This document shows, piece after piece, positions 45,893 through 54,243 of a stretch of DNA of 64,000 nucleotides. Source of the stretch: Planctomycetota bacterium (GTDB lineage Bacteria; Planctomycetota; Phycisphaerae; Phycisphaerales; SM1A02); contig JAAERN010000009.1 in NCBI GenBank assembly GCA_024230295.1, positions 186,001-250,000 on the forward strand, given 5' to 3'. Below the pieces are notes generated by a model, which worked only from the letters and a program-made list of their open reading frames with translations, did no database searches and was not told where the DNA came from. Each line of letters starts with the position of its first letter. The first letter of the stretch is position 1. The position numbers and the translations under genes are program-made.

Positions 45893-47794
45893 ATGCCGAA
45901 GAACACACACACCGCACACAACTCCGACATCAACCTGACGACCGCGGCCCCTGCTGACTTCCTGCAGTCGCTGCCAATGGATGGGGCCACGAGCCCCGCC
46001 ACTGTGGCTGCGGGCACAACACCAGGATCATTCGCTCGCCGGGCAGACCTCGGCGGGCCGCTGATGTACGCAAGCCCCGATACGCCAGGCATGCCCCCGC
46101 CAAGCGAGAAGACGGCGTGGGACTTTCTTCCTGATGAGTGGTCGATTCAGGCAGACGAAAGTGGCTGCGCCGGACACAATCAGGACGCGCCGAGAATTGT
46201 GGCCGTACCTCCGTCCGGATTCGTCCCTGTAACGCAACTCGAGCATGCGCGCCTCGGCACCGTTACGGAGGCCATGCGGCGTGTTGCCGAGCGTGAGTTG
46301 CATCTGAGCGCCGAGCAGATCAGAGATGAGATTGCTGCGGGCCGCATGGTGATTCCCGCCAACATCCACCACCTAAGCGGACAGCTCGATCCGATGTGCA
46401 TCGGCCGGTCCAGCCTGACCAAGGTCAATGCCAATATGGGCGCTTCACCCGTGTCGAGCGGTACGGATGAAGAACTGGAAAAGCTTGATTGGGCGCTCAG
46501 GTGGGGCGCCGACACGGTCATGGACCTATCAACGGGAGGAGATGTCGATGCGTGCCGCGAGGCGATCATCGGCGCTTCCAAGGCACCCATCGGAACAGTT
46601 CCAATCTACGCAATGATTCTTGATCGGCCGCTCGAAGACCTCGATCGCCAGATCATTCTGGAACACATAGAGCATCAGGCCGAGCAGGGTGTCGACTACA
46701 TGACGGTTCACGCAGGACTTCGGCGCGCCCATGTGCCGATGGTCCGGGATCGACTCATTGGAATCGTCTCTCGCGGCGGATCACTTCTTGCCAAGTGGAT
46801 GATCACCCATGGGGCCGAAAATCCTATGTACGAGGCGTGGGACGAGATCTGCGACATTCTTCGACGCCATGACGTGACCTTCAGCATCGGGGACGGATTG
46901 AGGCCGGGTGGGCTGGCCGATGCGACCGACCAGGCGCAGCTCGGTGAGTTGGAGACAATCGGTGAGTTGACCGAGCGTGCATGGCGGCGCGGCGTGCAAG
47001 TGATGGTCGAGGGACCGGGTCATGTGCCGTTCGATCAGATCGAATTCAATATGAAACTCCAGCGGCGTCGATGTCACGGAGCGCCGTTCTACGTACTTGG
47101 TCCGCTCGTGACCGACATCTTCCCTGGCTATGACCACATCACGTCCTGCATCGGTGCGACGGCGGCGGCATGGCACGGCGCTGCCATGCTCTGCTACGTG
47201 ACACCGAAGGAGCACCTCGGTCTTCCGAAGAAGGACGACGTCAAGCAAGGGTGCATCGCGTACAAAATTGCGGCGCATGCTGCCGATGTGGCGCTGGGGA
47301 TTCCAGGAACGCGAGATCGGGACGATGAACTCACCAAGGCCAGGGCGGCCCTTAATTGGCAGAAACACTTCGACCTCTCATTCGATCCGGAGTTTGCCCG
47401 GGCGATGCACGACGAGGATCTCGATGTGGACACCGACTTCTGCGCGATGTGCGGGCACGACTGGTGTTCGGTACGCATCAGCAAGGAGATTCAGGAGTTC
47501 GCCTCAGGCAAGGACGCGAAGTTTGTTCGTGAGAAGCCGGAGATCAGTGCTGCTCTGACGCCAGAGCAAGCGGCAATTTTGGAGCAGCGGGGTGTGCTCG
47601 ATCCTGAAGTTATTCATAGGCTTGCCGCCAAGACACGGAAACAGGTAGACGCCGATGGGCAAATGGCCTCCTGCCACAGTCAGCGATCTGACGAGGACGA
47701 CGCCGTGGCGTCGCAGCGTGCCCGGGGTGTCGATATGGTCCAACTCGGGACCCGTGAGTTGACAGGAGTGCCGGACCACGATTCGGTGATCTGA
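45893..47794 (+). CDS. thiC: Phosphomethylpyrimidine synthase ThiC
   Basis: The product is 633 residues from ATG 45893, just after the riboswitch. It is a radical-SAM-like enzyme converting aminoimidazole ribotide to HMP-phosphate for thiamin synthesis. The C-terminal [4Fe-4S] motif CAMCGHDWC (CX2CX4C, about residues 517-525) is intact. Core segments include [44 protein letters not shown] and [25 protein letters not shown] (shortened here as motifs). The end is somewhat longer than usual, with a polar tail. Confidence 0.97.
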   Translation: MPKNTHTAHNSDINLTTAAPADFLQSLPMDGATSPATVAAGTTPGSFARRADLGGPLMYASPDTPGMPPPSEKTAWDFLPDEWSIQADESGCAGHNQDAPRIVAVPPSGFVPVTQLEHARLGTVTEAMRRVAERELHLSAEQIRDEIAAGRMVIPANIHHLSGQLDPMCIGRSSLTKVNANMGASPVSSGTDEELEKLDWALRWGADTVMDLSTGGDVDACREAIIGASKAPIGTVPIYAMILDRPLEDLDRQIILEHIEHQAEQGVDYMTVHAGLRRAHVPMVRDRLIGIVSRGGSLLAKWMITHGAENPMYEAWDEICDILRRHDVTFSIGDGLRPGGLADATDQAQLGELETIGELTERAWRRGVQVMVEGPGHVPFDQIEFNMKLQRRRCHGAPFYVLGPLVTDIFPGYDHITSCIGATAAAWHGAAMLCYVTPKEHLGLPKKDDVKQGCIAYKIAAHAADVALGIPGTRDRDDELTKARAALNWQKHFDLSFDPEFARAMHDEDLDVDTDFCAMCGHDWCSVRISKEIQEFASGKDAKFVREKPEISAALTPEQAAILEQRGVLDPEVIHRLAAKTRKQVDADGQMASCHSQRSDEDDAVASQRARGVDMVQLGTRELTGVPDHDSVI

Positions 47795-47807
47795 CGAGTC
47801 AGGATGT

Positions 47808-48368
47808 ATGCACGCTATTGAGTCACAGATAGATCAGGAGCCACCGAGCAGACCAGCCGTTCTGTTCCCGAGCCTGTATCTGTGGCTGGTTTTCTTTGGA
47901 TCGCTGGACATCATGCTCACGCGGCTCATCCTGTTTTTCAGCGGCGTCGAACTCAATCCAATCGCCCAGATGATACTTGAGTCGTGGGGGGTACCCGGGA
48001 TCAGTGTGTTCAAGTTCAGCGTGATCGCTTTCGTCATTATCGTCTGCGAGATCGTCGGTCGGGCGCAGATCAAGACCGCCAAGGGGTTAGCATTGTTTGC
48101 GGTCATCGTTACGGCCTTTCCGGTGATCTGGTCCTCTGTTCTTCTGATCTCTGTGATGTTGAGTGGGGAGCTGCCGCCAACCGAAAATGAGCCACCTGAC
48201 ATCCGCCGGGCTGTCGGATACGCTGCGCCTCGTCTTGTTGCGTCGGCGTTGGTTGTCGACGGATTTGGCACGGCTCAGGAAGGTGGACCATGCAATCTGG
48301 AACCAGCAGGAAGAGAATCGTCGTTCTCGGCGGGGGCTTTGGCGGTGCCTATCTCGCCAGAGAACTGA
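47808..48368 (+). CDS. DUF5658-like membrane protein
   Basis: The product is 186 residues with three or four hydrophobic helices (about 20-45, 63-83, 92-118) and the DUF5658-type pattern D.M.TR...FFSGVELNP.A near residues 38-57. Function unknown. The last 79 bases overlap the start of the next gene in another frame, which is much more than usual; the C-terminal 30 residues (CNLEPAGRESS...) look non-conserved and could be the by-product of the overlap. AGGA is close to the ATG. Confidence 0.65.
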   Translation: MHAIESQIDQEPPSRPAVLFPSLYLWLVFFGSLDIMLTRLILFFSGVELNPIAQMILESWGVPGISVFKFSVIAFVIIVCEIVGRAQIKTAKGLALFAVIVTAFPVIWSSVLLISVMLSGELPPTENEPPDIRRAVGYAAPRLVASALVVDGFGTAQEGGPCNLEPAGRESSFSAGALAVPISPEN

Positions 48369-49648
48369 CCCGCCGGAGGCTTGGCTTCGATGCTGAAGTT
48401 GTTGTTATCGATCGAAACAACTTCTTTATCTTCTACCCGCTCCTTATCGAGGCGGGATGTGGCTCGATAGAGCCGCGGCATTGCACGGTTCCGATTCGAG
48501 ATTTCTCACCGAAGTCGGAACTACTCATGGCGGAAATCTCCGGGCTGGATGTTGAAAACAGTTGTGTGCACTTTCAACTCGTCGGAGATGACGAACTCCG
48601 TTCGATTCAATACGACCACCTGGTCGTTGCTCTAGGAAGCGTGACGCGGATTCCTCCAGAAAGTAGTGTCAGCGGCGTTCGGGAACATGCCTTCTTCATG
48701 AAGCACATGTCCGATGCTGTTGAGATTCGAGATCGCGCCGTGGAACTTCTGGAATTGGCCAACACCATCGACGACATTGATGAGCGGCGGCGGCTGCTGC
48801 ACTTTGTGATCGTCGGAGGCAACGTGACGGGAATCGAAGTTGTTGGAGAACTTGAAGTTTTTGTTCGCGAAGCCTCGGCGCAGTACCACAACATTTCAGA
48901 TGAGGACATCACGTTCTCGATCTATGAGCTCCACAATCGACTCCTCGGTATTCTTCCAGAACGTCTTTCGGTGTGGGCGACCAAGCAATTGGCGAATCGC
49001 GGTATCAGGATTAATACAGGTGTAACGGTCCAACATGTGCATGCCGATTACATTGTGGACAGTGAAAACAATACGGTTCCATGTTCAACGGTGATTTGGA
49101 CGGCGGGAATCGCGCCCAACCCAGTCTTGAAGGAATTAGATGGACTGCCACTGAATAAGTTCGGTGGCCTTCAGTGCGAGGGCGACTACCGCGCTGTCGG
49201 AACTGAAAATATTTGGGGTTTGGGAGATTGTGCGGCTGTGCCCGGACCCGACGGCAAGCCGATGCCGCCGCTGGCGCAGATCGCCATTCGTCAAGCGCCG
49301 CAACTTGCCCGCAATATTGCAGCGGTGGAGGCCGGCCGGCAGACCACACCAGGTGAAGTGCATTTGCAGGGTGTGTTGGTTCCACTTGGACGGCACCGTG
49401 GCGTGGCGGACCTCAAGGCAATCTGCATTCATGGTTTCTTTGCGTGGGTGATGTGGCGCGCGATCTATCTGATCAAGACGCCGAAGTTGTCGAGGCGTAT
49501 TCGGGTTCTCGCGGACTGGCTTCTCAACGCGTTCTTCCGCAAGGACTATTCGCAACTCGGAATGAACGAAGCATCCAACCATGGAATGCGGCACTGTGAT
49601 CCCGCCGCGACATGTGAGCAGCACGAGAAGTCGGATCAATCGGGCTGA
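48290..49648 (+). CDS. ndh: Type II NADH:quinone oxidoreductase (NDH-2 family)
   Basis: The product is 452 residues. The FAD Rossmann motif IVVLGGGFGGAYLA is at about 10-23; DRNNFFIFYPLL follows; the NADH Rossmann motif lies in FVIVGGNVTGIEVVGEL (about 163-179); and WGLGDCAAVP is the second FAD segment. A C-terminal amphipathic region (FFAWVMWRAIYLIKTP) fits membrane attachment. It passes electrons from NADH to quinone without proton pumping. The start must be 48290 to keep the FAD motif, so the overlap with the preceding gene is real. Confidence 0.93.
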   Translation: MQSGTSRKRIVVLGGGFGGAYLARELTRRRLGFDAEVVVIDRNNFFIFYPLLIEAGCGSIEPRHCTVPIRDFSPKSELLMAEISGLDVENSCVHFQLVGDDELRSIQYDHLVVALGSVTRIPPESSVSGVREHAFFMKHMSDAVEIRDRAVELLELANTIDDIDERRRLLHFVIVGGNVTGIEVVGELEVFVREASAQYHNISDEDITFSIYELHNRLLGILPERLSVWATKQLANRGIRINTGVTVQHVHADYIVDSENNTVPCSTVIWTAGIAPNPVLKELDGLPLNKFGGLQCEGDYRAVGTENIWGLGDCAAVPGPDGKPMPPLAQIAIRQAPQLARNIAAVEAGRQTTPGEVHLQGVLVPLGRHRGVADLKAICIHGFFAWVMWRAIYLIKTPKLSRRIRVLADWLLNAFFRKDYSQLGMNEASNHGMRHCDPAATCEQHEKSDQSG

Positions 49649-50328
49649 ATCAGCGAGAGTCCGCGCGAGCCCTGTACCGGTCCATCGAACGCGGCATCAT
49701 CATCGGCACCGTCCAGTTCATTGAGCCATTTTTTGGTCGTATGCGCGGCTTCTGTCCCACGAGATCGCAGGCGGTCGATGATTGGCGTGCGATCCTCGCC
49801 GATGTCGAGGAGGTGGTGTACGAGGCCATGGTCGAAGAGTGAGTCGGCGGTGTGAATCTCCCCGCCCATCAGCAGGGTTCTGGCGAGGCCGCCAGCAGCG
49901 GGGAGTAGCACGGGAATTGTCACGGCCGGTGAAATGCCGAGCGCGTGAACGGGATAGCCGAGCACCGAGCCACGCCGAGCGATCAACACATCGGCAGTTA
50001 CAGCAAGCGCGCAGCCTCCTGCGATCGCTGCGCCTTGAACATCCACGAGAACGGTGGCCGGGCATCTGCGAAGTGCACGGCAGGTTTGGCTGAGTGACTC
50101 AACAAGCGCGTCCACGGCGTCCGCACCCCGCTTCATCATGTTCACATTGAATCCCGCACAGAATGTGGGACCTTCGCCTGTTAGCACGAGTACTAATGCG
50201 TCCGATGCTTGCGCGGCGGCATCTCGAATGGCTTCGAGTATGTGGAGATCGAGGGCGTTGCGGCGATCGGCGGCCCGCATGGTCGCTGTGACGACATTCG
50301 TTTCGCGATTGATGTCAACGTCGCTCAT
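49636..50328 (-). CDS. Enoyl-CoA hydratase/isomerase family protein
   Basis: The product is 230 residues, slightly short for the family (about 260). The oxyanion-hole segments are FCAGFNVNMM and VQGAAIAGGCALAVTADVLIAR. The usual Glu pair for hydratase activity is not clearly present, so it might be an isomerase or other crotonase. It overlaps the ndh stop by 13 bases on the opposite strand, and its start overlaps the transporter gene stop (ATGA at 50325-50328), so it is cotranscribed with a short-chain fatty acid transporter, which fits fatty-acid use. Confidence 0.85.
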   Translation of the reverse strand: MSDVDINRETNVVTATMRAADRRNALDLHILEAIRDAAAQASDALVLVLTGEGPTFCAGFNVNMMKRGADAVDALVESLSQTCRALRRCPATVLVDVQGAAIAGGCALAVTADVLIARRGSVLGYPVHALGISPAVTIPVLLPAAGGLARTLLMGGEIHTADSLFDHGLVHHLLDIGEDRTPIIDRLRSRGTEAAHTTKKWLNELDGADDDAAFDGPVQGSRGLSLIQPD

Positions 50329-51725
50329 TGGATGAGTAGCCAGAGTGTCATCCAGCCCCCCGCGACGACCATGACGATGGCGGTGTATCCGACAATGTCC
50401 CGTGCGCGAACTCCGGTGACAGCGAGCAGCGGCAGAGCCCAGAATGGTTGCAGCATGTTTGTGAGTTCATCGCCATACGCGACGGCCATGACCATCGACC
50501 CAGTTCCTATGCCGGCTTCTTGCGCTGCTTGCAGGGCAATCGGACCCTGCACCGCCCATTGGCCGCCGCCGCTTGGAACCAGAATGTTGACGATACCTGC
50601 AGAGACCATCGTCCAGAATTCGAGTGTCTGAGGAGTGGCCAGCGCCAACAACGCTTCCGTCATTGTCTGCACGAGCCCCGAAGCGACCATAAGCCCCATG
50701 ATTCCGGCGTAGAGCGGGAACTGCACGATGATTCCAGCGCAGCCAGCCGCCGCGCGGGCGGCTGCGTCCATGAATGCTTCGGGCGAGCGGTGCATCAGGA
50801 ACGCTGCGGCGAGCAGAATCATGATGACCGTATTGAGCCCGATGCGATCGATTCCGCTCTCCACCACCGACGACACGCCCGCAACCAAGAGGGCCGCGCC
50901 GAGCAGGAGGGTGATCCAGCGCGTGTGATTCAGGAAGTCGGGCAGGGTGTTTGTTGGAGGCGTCGCTGGTGTTTCAAGTGAACTGGCTGGAGCAAACCGG
51001 GTGATCGGCTCGGACAGTTCGTTGGAGGGAGCCATGAATCTCAGTAGGAGCGGCACGATGATCAGCAGGCCGCCTGTCACGAGGAGGTTCTCAAGTGAGA
51101 AAATAGTCTGCCCGAGTGGTGTGATGATGGCGTCACCGACGAGCTCGGCAGGAAGGACTTTTTCAGCACCCGCCGCCGTCGTCATGGACAGTGGCGCCGA
51201 TCCAGAGAGCCCGCCGTGCCAGACAAGAAGTCCGGTGTATCCGGCGGCTGCGAGGAGTGGGTAGTGAGAGGGGATGCCACGCCGAGCGAGTGATCGCCCC
51301 GCCTCGCGGGCTAGGACGGCCCCACCGATGAGCCCGAGGCCCCAGTTGAGGATTCCAAGCAGCATGGCAACGAGCGCGACGATGGCTGCGGCGGACGCCC
51401 CCGACCTCGGAAGATCTCCGACCTTGGAGAGGATGCGCCGCACCGGAGGTGCCTCTGCAAGGATGTGTCCACCGAGCAGAATGAGGCACATCTGCATGGC
51501 AAAGGCGAGCAGTTTCCAGAGTCCGTTTCCGCCTCGCCAGGCGGAGATGAGCCAGTCCGAGCGGTTTATGACGCCATCGACGCCTTCTGGGAACCGCCCG
51601 AACACAATTGCCGCGATGAAGACGCCGAGCGTTAGCAGCACCGCGATGACGAGCGGGTCGGGAACGACCCGGCGGAATACGGCGGTGACGAGATATCCGA
51701 AGTGTCGAACCATGCAAGGCAACAT
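50325..51725 (-). CDS. Short-chain fatty acid transporter, AtoE-like
   Basis: The product is 466 residues with about 11-12 hydrophobic helices. It matches the AtoE/TIGR00366 family: VRRVVPDPLV near the start, NWGLGLIGGAVLAREAGR, and LVPSGGGQWAVQGPI near the C-terminus. It probably imports short-chain fatty acids such as butyrate/acetoacetate. The ATG at 51725 is preferred (GGTGGG upstream); the ATG at 51713 or the ATG at 51818 are alternatives. It is coupled to the enoyl-CoA hydratase gene. Confidence 0.9.
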   Translation of the reverse strand: MLPCMVRHFGYLVTAVFRRVVPDPLVIAVLLTLGVFIAAIVFGRFPEGVDGVINRSDWLISAWRGGNGLWKLLAFAMQMCLILLGGHILAEAPPVRRILSKVGDLPRSGASAAAIVALVAMLLGILNWGLGLIGGAVLAREAGRSLARRGIPSHYPLLAAAGYTGLLVWHGGLSGSAPLSMTTAAGAEKVLPAELVGDAIITPLGQTIFSLENLLVTGGLLIIVPLLLRFMAPSNELSEPITRFAPASSLETPATPPTNTLPDFLNHTRWITLLLGAALLVAGVSSVVESGIDRIGLNTVIMILLAAAFLMHRSPEAFMDAAARAAAGCAGIIVQFPLYAGIMGLMVASGLVQTMTEALLALATPQTLEFWTMVSAGIVNILVPSGGGQWAVQGPIALQAAQEAGIGTGSMVMAVAYGDELTNMLQPFWALPLLAVTGVRARDIVGYTAIVMVVAGGWMTLWLLIQ

Positions 51726-51747
51726 AGCGAGTCCCACCACAACGCCA

Positions 51748-51782
51748 CCACCCCCACGGCGGGCGGTCCGTCGCGGGGGTGG
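51748..51782 (-). terminator. GC-rich hairpin between the unknown gene and the transporter
   Basis: CCACCCCC at 51748-51755 pairs with GGGGGTGG at 51775-51782, and a further 6-bp inner stem (C57-G73 etc., one mismatch between) extends it. It lies 55 bases after the minus-strand stop at 51838 and 23 bases before the transporter start, so it may terminate the first transcript or act in the transporter leader. No strong U-tract follows. Confidence 0.4.
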
Positions 51783-51837
51783 GGCTTGTTGGTGGACTCC
51801 GTACGAACGGGTCCACACAGCAGAGAGGAAGTCGTTG

Positions 51838-52464
51838 TTAGTCCGTATGCCAACTTCCGGTCACACGGTCCAGAATCAAACTGCGAGAAGCCGCTGCCCC
51901 TTCGTGGTCGGCATCCGAGATGCCGATGTCGAGGAATCCAGGAAAGACTTCTGTTTCCAGTCCACGCAGAGCCAGCCCCGTTTTGGCTATGACCGCAGCC
52001 ACGACGCCGGGGGTTGGCAGGGCAAGACTCTCTGTAGGCTGGCGCAGGGCCTCGGCTGCATGTGAGCGGAGCAAGGCTCCAGCCAGCGACAGCACGATGT
52101 CTTCCTGATCGCTTGAGAATGAGATGCCGTGGTCGTCTTCAGTGAGGAAGACGTCGCCACGGATCTCAAACTCAAGCGGATCATCGCCCCGAGCGATAGC
52201 GGTTCGGATTGCGGCGCGATCACGGTGCTCAATCGGCCCCTGAACGCGGCAGGACCACTTCAGATTTGTGGCATCGCCATGTAGCCAGGAAGCGGAGGGG
52301 GAGGCTTCAAGGCTCTGTACGAGCGGTCGCATGACTGATCCTCTGACGATGCCGCGGATGAGTCGCCCCGAGCGATTCGTGGTGATCGAACGGGTTGTGA
52401 GCATCGCGGCCAGACCGAAGTCAGGGAGATGGGAGGGGCTCAACGGTTCGTTGCCGGGGGGCAT
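51838..52464 (-). CDS. Uncharacterised protein
   Basis: The product is 208 residues, soluble, without signal peptide or membrane segment. The middle (about 65-125: WSCRVQGPIEHRDRAAIRTAI, FEIRGDVFLTEDDHG) looks like a compact alpha/beta domain, but I do not recognise the family. GGAGAA about 8-10 bases before the ATG at 52464 supports the start. It precedes the fatty-acid transporter on the same strand, separated by a hairpin. Confidence 0.5.
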   Translation of the reverse strand: MPPGNEPLSPSHLPDFGLAAMLTTRSITTNRSGRLIRGIVRGSVMRPLVQSLEASPSASWLHGDATNLKWSCRVQGPIEHRDRAAIRTAIARGDDPLEFEIRGDVFLTEDDHGISFSSDQEDIVLSLAGALLRSHAAEALRQPTESLALPTPGVVAAVIAKTGLALRGLETEVFPGFLDIGISDADHEGAAASRSLILDRVTGSWHTD

Positions 52465-52814
52465 GGCTGTGTTCTCCAGAAGGGGACAAGCGGTGGGAAG
52501 GGGTTTCAGATCACTGTTTTCTTACAAATGACAAACGCCCCGCCAAGTGGCGGGGCGTCGCAGGTGGTTTCCTTGGAATCGAGTCCTCAGTCTCCTCGGG
52601 CGAGCCCCGCTGTCATCGCGTTCCAGACGCGGCAGCAAGTGCCGGTGCAGAAACCCGTAACAATGGTGAGTCCGTGGCGAAGCGGCGAATACGCTGGCGT
52701 TATCGGCGTGGCGAGTACGCGCGGGGCATCGGACCGATCAAAGCGGGAGTTGCATCTAGAATAGGTGCGGCGCCGTTCAGATTGGTTTGGGTGCCCAAGC
52801 ATGAGTACCCCAGT
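52465..52814. other. 350-bp divergent intergenic region with an orphan minus-strand terminator
   Basis: No confident gene is visible. It contains a minus-strand terminator at 52535-52558 (listed separately). On the minus strand a short frame of 71 residues (52587-52802) ends 28 bases before it with Cys-bearing VTGFCTGTCCRVW near its C-terminus; it is only a candidate. The helicase on the plus strand starts at 52815. The promoter for the gene at 51838 should lie within 52465-52534 (TTGTCA on the minus strand is a weak -35 candidate). Confidence 0.35.
52535..52558 (-). terminator. Rho-independent terminator without an assigned upstream gene (minus strand)
   Basis: A perfect 10-bp stem (ACGCCCCGCC at 52535-52544 with its complement at 52549-52558) has a 4-base loop. 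On the minus strand it runs into TTTGTCATTTG, a fair U-tract; on the plus strand no U-tract follows. No minus-strand gene is recognised just upstream of it, so the transcript it ends is unknown. Confidence 0.6.
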
Positions 52815-54176
52815 ATGGCACGATCCAAACACCCGGACCACGAAACTCCCCAAAAAGCAGCAAGATTGAATAGCGAAGATTCCTTCGGCGGTCTCGGCAT
52901 TGGGCCGATTCTGGTCAATCGCCTCTCCAGCCAGGGAATGGAACGCCCCAGAGCAGTGCAGGCTCAGGTGATACCGGCTGTCTTGGAAGGCCGAGATGTG
53001 CTCTCCTTGGCCGAGACGGGGAGTGGCAAGACGGCGGCGTTTCTCGCCCCGGTTCTGCAGAAGATTCTCGCCGACCGCCCCGCGAAAGGTCAGACGCTGT
53101 CCCCGGCGGCAAGATTGCGAGGGCTCGTCATCTGCCCAACCCGTGAACTGGCCGATCAGACCGGTGCATTGGCCGAGCAACTTGCGCGGGGTACGGTGCT
53201 TCGTACCGCGGTGGCCGTTGGAACCGTGGCAATCACACCGCAAAGACGGGCGCTGGCGAGCGGAGTCGATCTTCTTGTTGGGACTCCCGGGCGACTGAAC
53301 GAACTCATCGCTGATGGAGCGCTTCAGACCGACGCGGTCCAATCCATCGTTCTTGACGAGGCCGATCGGATGTTTGATATGGGGTTCGCGCCACAGATTG
53401 AGCGCATTCTCAGTCAACTTCCCGGGAATCGGCAGATGCTGCTGTTCACCGCAACGATGCCCAAGGATGTGTTGCAGTTGGCAAACCATCATCTTCGCGG
53501 AGCCGTGCGGATCGAAACACATCCCCATACAACAGCTGCGACCCACGTGACCCAGCATGCGGTTCTGGTTGAGCAGGACAGCCGCATTGATCTTCTTTTG
53601 CATCTCATTCGGGAGGGGGGAGCCCGGCGGATGCTGATCTTCTGTCGAACGCGGCGGCGTACCGGGTGGGTTGCTTCAGCCTTGTCTCGGCATGGTCTCA
53701 AAACCGGTCAATTGCATGGTGACCGTTCGCAAGCTCAGCGGCGGCGGGCGCTCGATCGTTTTGCAAGCGGCGAGATTGACGTGCTGGTGGCTACCGATGT
53801 CGGGAGCCGAGGATTGCACATCAAGGGCGTGCCGACCGTCGTCAACTACGACTTGCCTGGGTCGGCTGAGGACCTTGTTCACCGAGCAGGCCGGGCCTCA
53901 CACGGCACCAGGAAAAAGGGTGATGCGTGGACTCTCTTAGGACCAAAGGATCTCGACCGCTGGTATGAGCTGGCGCCGCAGGCTGGAGTGGCTGCGGATC
54001 CGGAAAGGATCCCGGGTTTTTCACCAAGCGAGGACACCAAGAGGCCACGTGGGAGCCTTCCAAATAGGCATGAGACGCGGCATCGTCCGGGACCTGGGAG
54101 GCGCAAGCGCGCTTCCAGGCCCATTCCCAAGGACCAGAAACCGGGCCGCGGTGTGAGGCGACCGAAGGCCGACTGA
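52815..54176 (+). CDS. DEAD-box RNA helicase
   Basis: The product is 453 residues from ATG 52815. The helicase motifs are in order: Q-motif region MERPRAVQAQVIP, Walker A AETGSGKT (about 66-73), PTRELADQ (Ia), GTPGRLNEL (Ib), DEAD (about 181-184), FTATMP (III), HGDRSQAQRRRAL, and HRAGRASHGTRK (VI). Motif III is TAT rather than the usual SAT. A basic C-terminal tail (rich in R, K and P) probably binds RNA. An earlier ATG at 52674 would add 47 residues of non-conserved sequence and was rejected. Confidence 0.93.
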   Translation: MARSKHPDHETPQKAARLNSEDSFGGLGIGPILVNRLSSQGMERPRAVQAQVIPAVLEGRDVLSLAETGSGKTAAFLAPVLQKILADRPAKGQTLSPAARLRGLVICPTRELADQTGALAEQLARGTVLRTAVAVGTVAITPQRRALASGVDLLVGTPGRLNELIADGALQTDAVQSIVLDEADRMFDMGFAPQIERILSQLPGNRQMLLFTATMPKDVLQLANHHLRGAVRIETHPHTTAATHVTQHAVLVEQDSRIDLLLHLIREGGARRMLIFCRTRRRTGWVASALSRHGLKTGQLHGDRSQAQRRRALDRFASGEIDVLVATDVGSRGLHIKGVPTVVNYDLPGSAEDLVHRAGRASHGTRKKGDAWTLLGPKDLDRWYELAPQAGVAADPERIPGFSPSEDTKRPRGSLPNRHETRHRPGPGRRKRASRPIPKDQKPGRGVRRPKAD

Positions 54177-54190
54177 TCCCTATCCGAGAC

Positions 54191-54240
54191 ACTGGTGTTG
54201 AATGAGAAGCCCTACCGGGCTTCTCATTCAACACACCAGT
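54191..54240. repeat. Long near-perfect inverted repeat (22-bp arms) just before ubiB
   Basis: Arms 54191-54212 and 54217-54240 are complementary over 22 pairs with one 2-base bulge and a 4-base loop (TACC). It starts 15 bases after the helicase stop and ends 4 bases before the first ATG of the next gene. It could terminate helicase transcription or act in the leader of ubiB. No U-tract follows, so simple rho-independent termination is not certain. Confidence 0.8.
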
Positions 54241-54243
54241 ACC

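Noticed and set aside
52803-53603. Long minus-strand frame opposite the DEAD-box helicase
   Set aside because: The helicase motifs are complete on the plus strand. Only the part of the frame at 52587-52802 outside the helicase is kept as a possible small gene.
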